DNA of 64,000 bases from Paralcaligenes ureilyticus. Lineage in GTDB: Bacteria; Pseudomonadota; Gammaproteobacteria; Burkholderiales; Burkholderiaceae_B. Position 1 is the first letter of the stretch. Every line of letters begins with the position of its first letter. The notes beneath the pieces are model-generated. The model had not been told where the DNA came from. It ran no database searches and saw only the letters and a program-made list of their open reading frames with translations. The position numbers and the translations under genes are program-made. This document shows, in pieces, positions 34,131 through 42,249 of this stretch. Location: assembly GCF_004346225.1 (NCBI RefSeq), contig NZ_SMAJ01000003.1, positions 248,001-312,000 of the forward strand, in the 5' to 3' direction.

Positions 34131-34913
34131 ACAGTTCCGTCGACCGCTGTTCGAATTGTAGGCGCCGAGGCGCGTTATGGCAAACATTTGGCTCTTGCGA
34201 AGGTCGACCTTGATGTTTACGAGGGAGACTTTCTATGTCTCCTCGGGCCATCAGGTTGTGGCAAGACCTCGCTCTTAAATGCCATCGCTGGCTTTGTTCA
34301 ACTAACCTCAGGATATGTGGAAGTTAAAGGTGAAGAAATCGCCGGTCCAGCGCGTGATCGCGGCATGGTGTTCCAAGAATACGCTCTATTTCCTTGGTTG
34401 ACGGTTGAAAAGAATATTCAGTATGGGCCTCGCCTGAAGGGAATATGCGGGGCTCAGTTAAAAGAGATATCTAGCCGATATTGCAGATTGGTGGGACTGG
34501 AAGGCTCCGCGAATAAATATCCTAATCAACTTTCGGGTGGAATGCGTCAGCGGGCAGCCATTGCGCGCGCGCTAGCGAACCAGCCGGACATTTTACTGAT
34601 GGACGAACCTTTCGGGGCGCTTGATGCTATGACTCGCCAAACTCTGCAGGAGGAGCTTCTGAAAATATGGGAGATCGAGCGGAAAACCTTGATATTTGTG
34701 ACGCATAGCATCACAGAGGCAGTCTTTATGGCAGATCGAATTGCTATTATGTCTCCGCATCCGGGCAGAGTTAATCATGTCATTTCCAACACCATTAAAA
34801 GGCCGCGCAGTCGCACCTCGGAAGAGCACTTCGCGATGTGCCGGATGATCGAGATGATGTTCCAGAAGGGCGCAATCGGTCAGCTAAGTACGTCACCAGA
34901 GGTGAAATCATGA
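34038..34913 (+). CDS. ABC transporter ATPase, NitT/SsuB/TauB type
   Basis: This cytoplasmic ATPase energises a small-molecule importer with the permease and binding protein that follow. It has Walker A GPSGCGKTS, Q-loop MVFQEYALFPWLTV, signature LSGGMRQR, Walker B ILLMDEP and H-loop VTHSITEAVFMADR, matching the nitrate/sulfonate/taurine subfamily. It is up to 291 residues long, but four in-frame ATG codons (34038, 34065, 34092, 34119), each with its own ribosome-binding site, precede the conserved domain, which begins at VRIVGAEARYG. The functional start may be any of them; starting at 34119 gives 264 residues, the usual family length. The stop overlaps the permease start (ATGA, 34910-34913). 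Confidence 0.93.
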   Translation: MRTETGGGQMQAETGGGQMQAETGGGQMQAETVPSTAVRIVGAEARYGKHLALAKVDLDVYEGDFLCLLGPSGCGKTSLLNAIAGFVQLTSGYVEVKGEEIAGPARDRGMVFQEYALFPWLTVEKNIQYGPRLKGICGAQLKEISSRYCRLVGLEGSANKYPNQLSGGMRQRAAIARALANQPDILLMDEPFGALDAMTRQTLQEELLKIWEIERKTLIFVTHSITEAVFMADRIAIMSPHPGRVNHVISNTIKRPRSRTSEEHFAMCRMIEMMFQKGAIGQLSTSPEVKS

Positions 34914-35722
34914 ACTTGAAACCCTACAAGCGGCCGCGGTCAGCCGAAGCGTTTGGCGGTGCGCGTACTTCGTTCGCGCATCGAGCGATATTTTCAGTTA
35001 TTTCGATCAGCACCGTGTTGGTGATTTGGGGAGGGCTAAGCCATCTAGGCATCATAAACAGCGTGCTTGTTCCGTCGCCAGCGGATGTGGCTAGAGCTGT
35101 CATCGCTGGAATTCGCGATGGCTCCCTGTTGGAGAATACAACAGTCAGCATGGTGCGTGTGCTACTTGGTTTTGTCATCGCCCTGATGATTGCTATTCCG
35201 CTTGGCATCATGATGGGGGTGTCCCGGGTTTTTCAGGATCTTATTGATCCCTTGGTCGAATTGCTCCGGCCGGTTCCGCCTATAGCTTTGATTCCTTTGG
35301 CGATCTTATGGTTTGGCATTGGCGAAATTTCAAAGGTGCTGATTATTACCTACGGCGCGTTCTTTCCGATCTTCATCAATACAGTTGCAGGGTTTCGGGA
35401 TGTTGACCAAGTGCACATTCGGGCAGCGCGTACCCTGGGAGCGAGGCGTTATGAGGTTTTCAGAGATGTTATCTTGCCGTCAGCGTTCCCGCAGATCGTG
35501 ACCGGGGCCCGCCTCGGAATGAGCATGGCCTTCATTGTTTTAGTCGCTGCAGAACTAATCGCGTCGAGCGCGGGGCTGGGTTATCTAATCAACTACGCGC
35601 GGATCACTTTTCGGACCGATGAAATATTCGTTGGCATTTGCACCATAGGGGTTCTTGGCTTTGTGCTCAACAAGGGGCTTATTGAAATAGAGCGTTTCCT
35701 GGTGCGTTGGAAATACCTGTAA
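34910..35722 (+). CDS. ABC transporter permease, NitT/SsuC/TauC type
   Basis: This 270-residue inner-membrane permease has about six hydrophobic segments and the binding-protein-dependent transport motif AARTLGARRYEVFRDVILPSAFPQIVTGARLG (about residues 164-195, EAA-type loop that contacts the ATPase). The start is the ATG at 34910, in an ATGA overlap with the ATPase and behind an AGAGG site; the longer frame from 34838 would overlap the ATPase by 76 bp. The N-terminus also shows the LVPSPADVARAV segment typical of the SsuC family. Confidence 0.93.
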   Translation: MNLKPYKRPRSAEAFGGARTSFAHRAIFSVISISTVLVIWGGLSHLGIINSVLVPSPADVARAVIAGIRDGSLLENTTVSMVRVLLGFVIALMIAIPLGIMMGVSRVFQDLIDPLVELLRPVPPIALIPLAILWFGIGEISKVLIITYGAFFPIFINTVAGFRDVDQVHIRAARTLGARRYEVFRDVILPSAFPQIVTGARLGMSMAFIVLVAAELIASSAGLGYLINYARITFRTDEIFVGICTIGVLGFVLNKGLIEIERFLVRWKYL

Positions 35723-35772
35723 GCAAGTGTCTGCGCGAACACGAGCTTGATACAGTTAAACAGAGGATAAAA

Positions 35773-36684
35773 ATGATGGAAGAGATTCGTTCAGGGTTTT
35801 TTACGAGCAACGGTGGCGTAAAGCTTTATTACCAAGACGTGGGATCGGGCGTGCCGATTGTGTTTGTGCACGAATTTGCGGGCGATTATCGTAGTTGGGA
35901 GCCGCAGGTGCGGTATTTCTCGCACCGCTTCCGGGTCATCACTTTCAATGCTCGTGGGTATCCTCCGTCAGATGTTCCTACGGATTCCGCGTCCTACAGT
36001 CTGGATCTAGCCGTAGACGATATTGCTCAGTTGCTACATCATCTTGAAATTAGCGATGCTCATATCGTCGGATTTTCGATGGGGTCATTTTCGTCGCTGT
36101 TTTTTGGCATGCGTCATCCGGAACTAGCCCGTTCAGTGACACCTGTGTGCTGCGGTTATGGAGCCGAAAAAGGCTGGGATGAAATTCATAAAAGGAATTT
36201 TTTCGAATTTGCGGATCTTCTCGAAGATCCTGCCACTGCAAGCACTGCGTCCGACCAGTACGCGACCGGCTCCACACGGGTGCAATTCCGCCTCAAGGAT
36301 CCGCGCGGATGGAGTGAGTTTGCTGCCCAGTTTCGCATGCTTTCTTGTGTGGGGCGTGCGATGACGTTGCGTTACGTAGTTGCTGCGCGGCCTTCCGTGC
36401 TTGACTTTGCCGAATCTTTTAGAAAGATGACGGTTCCTGTGTTGCTTATTACTGGCGACGAGGATGAGCAGACCTTGATGCCAGGCGTATTCATGAAGAA
36501 ACACATTCCGACCGCCGGATTTTGTGTGTTGCCTCGCATTGGCCATACTCTGAACCTGGAGGAGCCAGCGCTGTTCAACGCGATGCTCTACGACTTTATC
36601 TCTTCAATAGAACTGGGGACATGGCAGCCTCGGGATCCGAGAACATTTGCAACCACTCAATATTTGGAGCAGTCGGACCATTGA
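35773..36684 (+). CDS. Alpha/beta-fold hydrolase
   Basis: This 303-residue cytoplasmic hydrolase of the 3-oxoadipate-enol-lactonase/haloperoxidase type has the nucleophile elbow GFSMGS with Ser102, an acid in VPVLLITGDEDEQTLM and catalytic His in RIGHTLNLEEP. The N-terminal HEFAGDYRSWEPQV and FNARGYPPSD form the oxyanion-hole strand region. AGAGGA five bases before the ATG at 35773 supports this start over a GTG at 35707. It lies between the ABC permease and the small-subunit/amidase pair, so it probably opens an ester or lactone of the imported compound, or cleaves a product of the amidase. Confidence 0.88.
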   Translation: MMEEIRSGFFTSNGGVKLYYQDVGSGVPIVFVHEFAGDYRSWEPQVRYFSHRFRVITFNARGYPPSDVPTDSASYSLDLAVDDIAQLLHHLEISDAHIVGFSMGSFSSLFFGMRHPELARSVTPVCCGYGAEKGWDEIHKRNFFEFADLLEDPATASTASDQYATGSTRVQFRLKDPRGWSEFAAQFRMLSCVGRAMTLRYVVAARPSVLDFAESFRKMTVPVLLITGDEDEQTLMPGVFMKKHIPTAGFCVLPRIGHTLNLEEPALFNAMLYDFISSIELGTWQPRDPRTFATTQYLEQSDH

Positions 36685-36783
36685 TTGCGAGCAGGAACAA
36701 GCGGACAAAGTGAATGTGTAGATTTACTGACGGGGTGGGTGGCCTCTTCCTCCCGCGAGCAGCCAAATACTGGAAGATAATTC

Positions 36784-37002
36784 ATGATAGAAACGTTTGA
36801 TTCTAGCAATATGCCGACCTATCTCAACAATTTGATTGACGATGAGTATGGTCTTACGCCAATTCGAATCGCCGAAATTGCAGCTAATACGGCAGTCATG
36901 GGGAAGAGAGTCATGTCTTTGGCTCAAGCCTTATCGTTCGAGGCCGAGCCCTGGGGCTTCGGGGCTGAGTTGTTACGGCTGGCTAAGTCAGATGAAACAT
37001 AA
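36784..37002 (+). CDS. Small AtzG-like subunit preceding an amidase
   Basis: This 72-residue protein is predicted all-helical, with ATG at 36784. The region IAEIAANTAVMGKRVMSLAQ and the tail LSFEAEPWGFGAELLRLAK resemble the AtzG/DUF4089-like pattern (helix, helix, then acidic-Pro/Trp-Phe). Its stop overlaps the amidase start by 11 bp (36992-37002), which implies coupled translation and equal amounts of the two proteins. The same gene order occurs at 4823-6474, and the amidase at 1361-2956 has a comparable segment fused at its C-terminus. Family membership is inferred; no database check was possible. Confidence 0.62.
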   Translation: MIETFDSSNMPTYLNNLIDDEYGLTPIRIAEIAANTAVMGKRVMSLAQALSFEAEPWGFGAELLRLAKSDET

Positions 37003-38425
37003 TATCAACCTTGTCAACGCCACGCTTTCAGAGGTGGCTGGCCTCCTCCGAGCAGGGGAGGCGGGTTCCGTCGACCTTGTGCATGCATGCATCGAGCAGA
37101 TAGAACATATCAACCCGCTTCTGCGAGCGTTCCTATACACACGCACTGAAGCGTCACTGGGTGCCGCCGCTATAGCAGATAGCGCACTCGCGTCGATGAA
37201 GTCGTCTTCAATTCTGACGGGCATCCCTTTGGCACATAAAGACATGTTTTATCGTGCCGGAGAGCCTTTGAGTTTTGGGGCTCACCCGCGCCGTGTGCAA
37301 CGTCCTGATTTCACTGCAACGGTTAAAATCAGGCTCGATCGGCACTTGGCACTAGATCTAGGCGGCCTGCATATGTCGGAATACGCATCTGGGCCGACGG
37401 GTGTTAATGTGCATCACGGCCGGTGTGCCAATCCATGGGCGATTGACCGTATTTCCGGAGGCTCTTCGAGCGGATCTGGAGCAGCGGTTGCTGCGCGGAT
37501 GGTCTATGGATCGCTTGGATCCGATACAGGTGGATCGATTCGAATTCCGGCCGCTTTATGTGGCGTTACGGGACTTAAGCCCACTTTCGGTCGTGTAAGT
37601 CGCCACGGGGCGATGCCGCGAGTCTGGACCCAAGATTGCGTAGGGCCGATTGCTCGCAGTGCGGAAGATTGCGCGATGATTTTTTCAGCCATTCTCGGGC
37701 CGGATGGGCTAGATCCCCTCGTAGTGACCGGCGCGCCGGCCTTTGAGTGGCCCCCCCTATCTCTGGAAAGAACCTTGCGTGTTGGTGTGCTCGAGATGCC
37801 GGAGCAAGCCGATCGGGATGTGGAGCGATGTATCGAGCAAGCAGTGATTGATTTGCGCGGAATCGGGCACAAGGTTAGCGTTGCGCGCTGGTCCGACATG
37901 GCCGACGTGCAGACGCTGGCGGAAACGGTTCACCAATCAGAGGCCAGCACGATCCACGACGCTTTACTACGCAAGGATCCGGAATCGTATGATGAGTTTG
38001 TACGCGCTAGACTTGAAGATGGATTGATGATTCCAGCAGTTCGCTATCTTCAGGCTCAGTCGATGCGACTCGTAATGGTGCGCAACTTCGTGGAAAACGT
38101 CTTCAGCGGATTTGACGTGTTGGTATTGCCGACAGTAGCTTGCCAGGCACCGCTCGCTTCGGAATTGAAGGAAGACAGTCAAGCCAGTCGGAAAATGCTC
38201 CGCAAGCTCACGTGTTTTACGAGGCCGTTCAGCTATCTTGGGCTGCCCGCGCTTACTGTTCCCTGTGGTTTTGGAGACGCGGGCCTACCGATAGGCTTGC
38301 AGATCGTTGGCCGTCCTTTTGCCGAGAATTTTATACTGGCAATAGGGCAGTCTTATCAGAAGGCGACTCAATGGCACACCGCACGACCGCAGATTGATTT
38401 GGCCGAGCTGTCTGGCTTGAAGTAG
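36992..38425 (+). CDS. Amidase-signature hydrolase
   Basis: This 477-residue cytoplasmic amidase has Lys83 in GIPLAHKDMFY, GGSSSGS at 156-162 and nucleophile Ser182 in [12 protein letters not shown]. The ATG at 36992 is inside the end of the small upstream gene; a longer open frame from 36836 would overlap that gene almost completely and is rejected. Its closest relative here is the amidase at 5032-6474. The operon (ABC importer, alpha/beta hydrolase, small subunit, amidase, binding protein) suggests uptake and hydrolysis of an amide that also carries an ester or lactone bond. The substrate is unknown. Confidence 0.93.
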   Translation: MKHNINLVNATLSEVAGLLRAGEAGSVDLVHACIEQIEHINPLLRAFLYTRTEASLGAAAIADSALASMKSSSILTGIPLAHKDMFYRAGEPLSFGAHPRRVQRPDFTATVKIRLDRHLALDLGGLHMSEYASGPTGVNVHHGRCANPWAIDRISGGSSSGSGAAVAARMVYGSLGSDTGGSIRIPAALCGVTGLKPTFGRVSRHGAMPRVWTQDCVGPIARSAEDCAMIFSAILGPDGLDPLVVTGAPAFEWPPLSLERTLRVGVLEMPEQADRDVERCIEQAVIDLRGIGHKVSVARWSDMADVQTLAETVHQSEASTIHDALLRKDPESYDEFVRARLEDGLMIPAVRYLQAQSMRLVMVRNFVENVFSGFDVLVLPTVACQAPLASELKEDSQASRKMLRKLTCFTRPFSYLGLPALTVPCGFGDAGLPIGLQIVGRPFAENFILAIGQSYQKATQWHTARPQIDLAELSGLK

Positions 38426-38492
38426 GCAGACCCGCCGAGACGCATTAGCAATTATAAAAATATTTTTCTGTTCAAATTAAAGGAGCTATAGT

Positions 38493-39485
38493 ATGAAGAA
38501 GATTATTGTATCGATGTCGTTGGGTATCGCCGCCATTGTAGCGACGGTTTCGGCTTACGGGCAGACGAAAGTTACGATCGGCACTTCGCGTGATCCTAAC
38601 AATGGTGCTCAGATTCTCATTGCAGAACAAAAAGGCTTCTTTCGTGATGTTGGCCTGGACGTGACCGTTAAATATTTTCCATCGGGTGGTGACTTGATGA
38701 GTGCGTTTGTCGGTGGCAGCATTCAGTATGGCAGCGCGGGCACCATACCGGTACTGACGATACGATCGCGCCCTTTTCCTCTCAAGGTCATCGCACAGAT
38801 GTCGGATATTTCCGGTGCCCAGCAGTTGATCGTCAAGAAGACGGTAAGCAACCTGGACGAACTCCGTGGGAAGAAGATTGGCTTATTGCGCGGCACGGCG
38901 TCGGAAGCCCTCTATGACTCGATAGTCAGTGCTTATAAATTCAATTCGGGCTCGGCGACGCTGATAAATATGGGTCCGACCGATATGATTACAGCTTTCG
39001 TTCATGGAGATGTCGATGCAGTCGCATTATGGGAGCCCCATAGCACCCACGCGCGCAAGCTAGGCAATGGCAAGACACTCATTAGCGGCACATATGGATA
39101 TTTGGGCGGCGCGGCTGTCGAGAAGAGGATATATGGCGATCATGCCTTATTGTTTGCAAATGAGAGCACTCTCAAGAAACAACCGGCTGTAGCGCGTTTG
39201 GTGATTGCTGCCCTTCAAAAGGCAAACGATTTTATTCAAAACAACAGGGCAGAGACGATTCAAATCATGGCAAAGGTGTATGGTCTACAACCGGACGAGG
39301 TAGGCGGGATTCTTGATGTCAACCGCTACACATTACAGCTCAATGACCAATTGACGAGTGATATGGAGAAGTTGGTGAAATTCCTGCTGACGACTAAAGG
39401 TATTACGCACCCAGTTCGGATTGTGGATTTGTTTGACTCCACCGTATTAAGGTCGGTCAGACCGGATCTGGTAAAAGTTCCGTGA
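38493..39485 (+). CDS. ABC transporter periplasmic binding protein, NitT/SsuA type
   Basis: This 330-residue exported binding protein has an N-terminal signal peptide (MKKIIVSMSLGIAAIVATVS with AYG/Q cleavage), then KVTIGTSRDPNNGAQILIAEQKGFFRDVGLDVTVKYF, a two-lobe SsuA/ThiY-like fold with LDELRGKKIGLLRGTASEAL and HGDVDAVALWEPH. It delivers the substrate to the permease/ATPase at 34038-35722; it is the last gene of the operon, 67 bp after the amidase, with AAAGGAG before the ATG. Confidence 0.92.
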   Translation: MKKIIVSMSLGIAAIVATVSAYGQTKVTIGTSRDPNNGAQILIAEQKGFFRDVGLDVTVKYFPSGGDLMSAFVGGSIQYGSAGTIPVLTIRSRPFPLKVIAQMSDISGAQQLIVKKTVSNLDELRGKKIGLLRGTASEALYDSIVSAYKFNSGSATLINMGPTDMITAFVHGDVDAVALWEPHSTHARKLGNGKTLISGTYGYLGGAAVEKRIYGDHALLFANESTLKKQPAVARLVIAALQKANDFIQNNRAETIQIMAKVYGLQPDEVGGILDVNRYTLQLNDQLTSDMEKLVKFLLTTKGITHPVRIVDLFDSTVLRSVRPDLVKVP

Positions 39486-39644
39486 TGCTATGCATTTTCT
39501 TATCTGTGGGAGGCGGACCTTAGGGTGTTCCTTCCGTAAAACTGTGGTGACCAGTTGATCCGTCGTGACCCAAAATCCGAGGAGCGAGGATGGTTCGTTA
39601 GCTGTTGATTTAATAATTTGCTTGATAACGCTATTGAAGCATCG

Positions 39645-39765
39645 ATATCTACACTCGGTGTTCGAGCGCATTGCTGAGCATCCCATTAATAAAATCGATG
39701 AACTGTTGCCATGGAATCTGGATATACAAAGCGAAAACCTTCGAAAGGTCGCTAAGAGGCCTTGA
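39645..39765 (+). mobile_element. IS66-family tail (remnant d)
   Basis: Plus-strand codons encode LHSVFERIAEHPINKIDELLPWNL, the C-terminus of an IS66 TnpC, to a stop at 39763-39765. It is the inverted counterpart of remnant c and borders the ABC/amidase module on the right. Confidence 0.65.
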
Positions 39766-39975
39766 GCAGTAACGCCACCGATCTCGTATTGACGCGCCGG
39801 TGCACGGTAGCGGCCAAATCATGATTGGAACGATCCTTGCCTATCCGGTTAACACCCAAGTACACCATGGGTAGTGTTTGGGGATGAGCCGGCCATTCCT
39901 GCACACACTACAGGTAGTGCCTTTGGGTGTGGGCCGGCACCTTCCAGGTGCCGCGTGTGTTCCAGTATTTGATCT
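39766..39975. other. Intergenic with imperfect direct repeat
   Basis: No gene is seen. Two similar ~32-bp blocks starting GGTAGTG and containing GCCGGC and CTTCC/TTCC (39870-39901 and 39913-39948) form an imperfect direct repeat with a 43-bp period. Function unknown. Confidence 0.35.
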
Positions 39976-40166
39976 GTAAGCGTCCGGGGAAACCGTCTTG
40001 ATGGATCACTTGAGCTAATGGCGTTAACTCAACAGACTAGTTTCCAGTTATGCGGCAGCAGCTCGTCGATTCGGCTGGCCGGCTGCGTGGGAAGGCGCGT
40101 GAGCACGTCTTTCAAGTAGGCGTACGGATCATGGCCGTTGAGCTTGGCCGACTGGATCAAGGTCAT
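39976..40166 (-). mobile_element. IS66-family tail (remnant e)
   Basis: The outer end reads TGTAAGCGTCCGGGGAAAC (39976-39994). About 50 bp inside it, the minus strand encodes the TnpC C-terminus LIQSAKLNGHDPYAYLKDVL, TRLPTQPASRIDELLPHNW with stop at 40029-40031. Homology ends at about 40166, where a DMT-family gene fragment starts. Confidence 0.75.
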
Positions 40167-40731
40167 GACCGCGGCAGCGCTGATTCTTTTCGGTGCCGTA
40201 CAACTCACCATGCTCCTGTATGGCGTTTTCATGGGTGAGCGGCTGACGCCGCTGTCCATGCTGGGCCTATTGGTCAGCATCGCCGGCCTTATATACCTGT
40301 TGCTGCCCGGCAGTAGCGCGCCGCCATTGGGGGGCGCGTTGCTCATGACCGTCGCTGGTGCCGCCTGGGGTTGGTATTCCTTGCTAGGCAAGGGAGCCAC
40401 CAGTCCGCTCGCCACGACCGCCGGTAATTTCGCTCGGACAATTCCCTTTGGCTTCTTTGCCTCCCTTAAAGGGGACGGGTTAGGCGTGCTTTGCGCCGTA
40501 TTATCGGGTGCGTTCGCCTCGGGCCTGGGGTATGCAATCTGGTATGGCGTTATAAGGCAACTTTCCGTGCTCAAGGCCAGCTCGGTGCAACTATGCGTGC
40601 CCATTCTTACTGCGCTCATTGGGGCTGTGTTTCTCGGTGAAGCGTTAACGCTGCGTGTTGTATTGGCATGCATAGCGGTGCTTGGCGGTATCGCGCTGGT
40701 GTTGGTGAGCAAGCGGCAGATGGAGAGATGA
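40167..40731 (+). pseudogene. EamA/DMT-family exporter, N-terminally truncated
   Basis: About 190 residues with six or so hydrophobic segments (GERLTPLSMLGLLVSIAGLIYLLL, LLMTVAGAAWGWYSLLGKG, SVQLCVPILTALIGAVFLGE, VVLACIAVLGGIALVLVS). They match the C-terminal two thirds of a drug/metabolite transporter of ~290 residues. The 5' part was replaced by IS66 remnant e; the open frame from 40138 is a fusion and has no ribosome-binding site. Confidence 0.8.
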
Positions 40732-40739
40732 CTCGGGAG

Positions 40740-41527
40740 TCCCCCTACTGGGGAGTGTCAGGATTTTTGTGTTCAAGCAGTTTGTGTTGATCGTCAATTT
40801 GCCTACTGTGTACTGCAGAGTGAATACCGATAGCAGTTTGTTCTTGTAAGTCGCTCCTCGTACGTTACGCACGCTATCCATGCTGGATACGTTCGAGTAC
40901 GGAGCCGGATTGGTTCGATTCGGCTGCCCATTGAGCTTACTGTTCCCCGGCGACGCGCTGTGTCGTGCTGCACGTATGAAATCGGCGACGTGGAAACGCT
41001 TAGCCATCGTGGGTAAAGGGCAGGGTGCTGATTCAAACGATTGGTGGGGCCGCACGAAACTTTTGTCTCTAAACGGCCTAGTCGTGCAGGTGATGAATGC
41101 GGATATGGAGTGGGAGGCTGCGCGTGGAGCTGTATAAACACGTATAGACTAACAAAGACGAAATCAAAATTGTCGGGATGCCACTTGCGCCCGGCTTCGG
41201 TGCTGCAACTGGAGGGCGCGGCGTTCATGGCCTTCGGCCGGTGCAAGCGTCACATTCCTGCATGGCGCGAGCCTGTGACCCTTTCGGGCTGGACTAAAAC
41301 TGGCACAAGACACGGTTCTGCCGATGAGGCTGTGTCCCGAACCCAAATATCACTTCTCGATAACGGTAGTGATGCTCGTAAAGTTAGCTAAGACCGATAA
41401 ATACTTGTTCACACAAACTGTCACCGCCATTCTTCATTTCGAAGAAGGAGCTTCCATCATTCGGAATTCTAGCGAAAGGTCAATGTGATCGTTTTTTTTC
41501 AGCAGCTGGATTCCTTAATCCATATGT
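40740..41527. other. Long gap without a supported gene
   Basis: About 790 bp after the DMT fragment. Open frames on both strands overlap each other, have no recognisable domains and lack convincing starts. It is probably decayed DNA between modules. Confidence 0.4.
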
Positions 41528-41749
41528 CTATCTTATCGATAAGCTTTTTACGCCCAAGAATCTCACCGACAACCATGGCACCGCAGCGACCAGCATCAGG
41601 CCTATGCTCAACGCGCCGAGATAAGGCCAGATACACCGCAAGCCGGCGTTCGGGTCAACGCGGCCCATGGTGTAAGCGGCGTAGTAGCCGAGTCCGAAGG
41701 GTGGCGTGAATAGGCCGATAACCGCGAGATCAATCGACTGCATTGGCAT
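41528..41749 (-). pseudogene. TRAP transporter large permease (DctM), C-terminal remnant
   Basis: The 73-codon minus-strand stretch SIDLAVIGLFTPPFGLGYYA, RCIWPYLGALSIGLMLVAAV and PWLSVRFLG matches the last two membrane segments of DctM-type TRAP permeases (usual IGLxTPPVG and WPFxxxL...PWL). The remaining ~360 residues are absent. Confidence 0.65.
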
Positions 41750-41765
41750 TGGGTAGAGCGGGGCC

Positions 41766-41879
41766 AGCGATCCGGTCGTGTTGCTGTATGGCAGCGCGGA
41801 AAGCTGGTATTGCTGGCATCGACAAACCCCGATACTGGCGCAACCATTCCGTGTCTTCGCCCTAGATTTAAAGGCATAG
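41766..41879 (+). pseudogene. Alpha/beta hydrolase, N-terminal scrap
   Basis: One frame reads SDPVVLLYGSAESWYCWHRQ followed by TPILAQPFRVFALDLKA and a stop. This is the first beta-strand and oxyanion loop of an alpha/beta hydrolase (LLHGxxxSWxxW...RVxALDLRG). Only ~37 codons remain. Nothing recognisable follows up to 42060. Confidence 0.45.
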
Positions 41880-42111
41880 GCGAGAAATGCTTGGGATTCT
41901 CGGGGCAGTCCAAGGCCCTGGAGTTCCAGGAACCCACAATTCGACTCATGGCAGACGTCAGCAGGGCAACCGCATCCCCCATCACTATCGAAATCTTACG
42001 CTGCGTCGCCACGTGACGGTTCTCATGTAGGTGCTTACCCGTATTTGTGAAATAAATATAAGAAAATTATTTACCATTAATAAAAATCAATATAAAGTTC
42101 ACTCACAAATC

Positions 42112-42147
42112 AAATAAATCAAATAAATTAAATAAATTAAATAAAAA
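42112..42147. repeat. 9-bp AT-rich tandem repeat
   Basis: Four copies of AAATAAAT(T/C) (the last degenerate) lie in an AT-rich stretch about 100 bp before hyuA. It may form part of an upstream promoter (UP) element or a bend, or be a slippage product. Confidence 0.55.
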
Positions 42148-42249
42148 ATATCGAAATCAAGACATAGTCTGAGACAGACGGTGCCGTCCCTCAGACTTGC
42201 GGCGGGAAATGAATTTTGTTTGATTGAACCGATAACTGGAGTGGTGGAA

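Noticed and set aside
40029-40712. Minus-strand frame of 227 codons covering the DMT fragment
   Set aside because: Only its last 45 codons are real (IS66 tail); the rest is antisense to the membrane segments of the DMT gene.
42112-42147. CRISPR-like or iteron array
   Set aside because: The units are only 9 bp, AT-rich and without spacers; there is no replication or Cas gene. It is best seen as a simple repeat.
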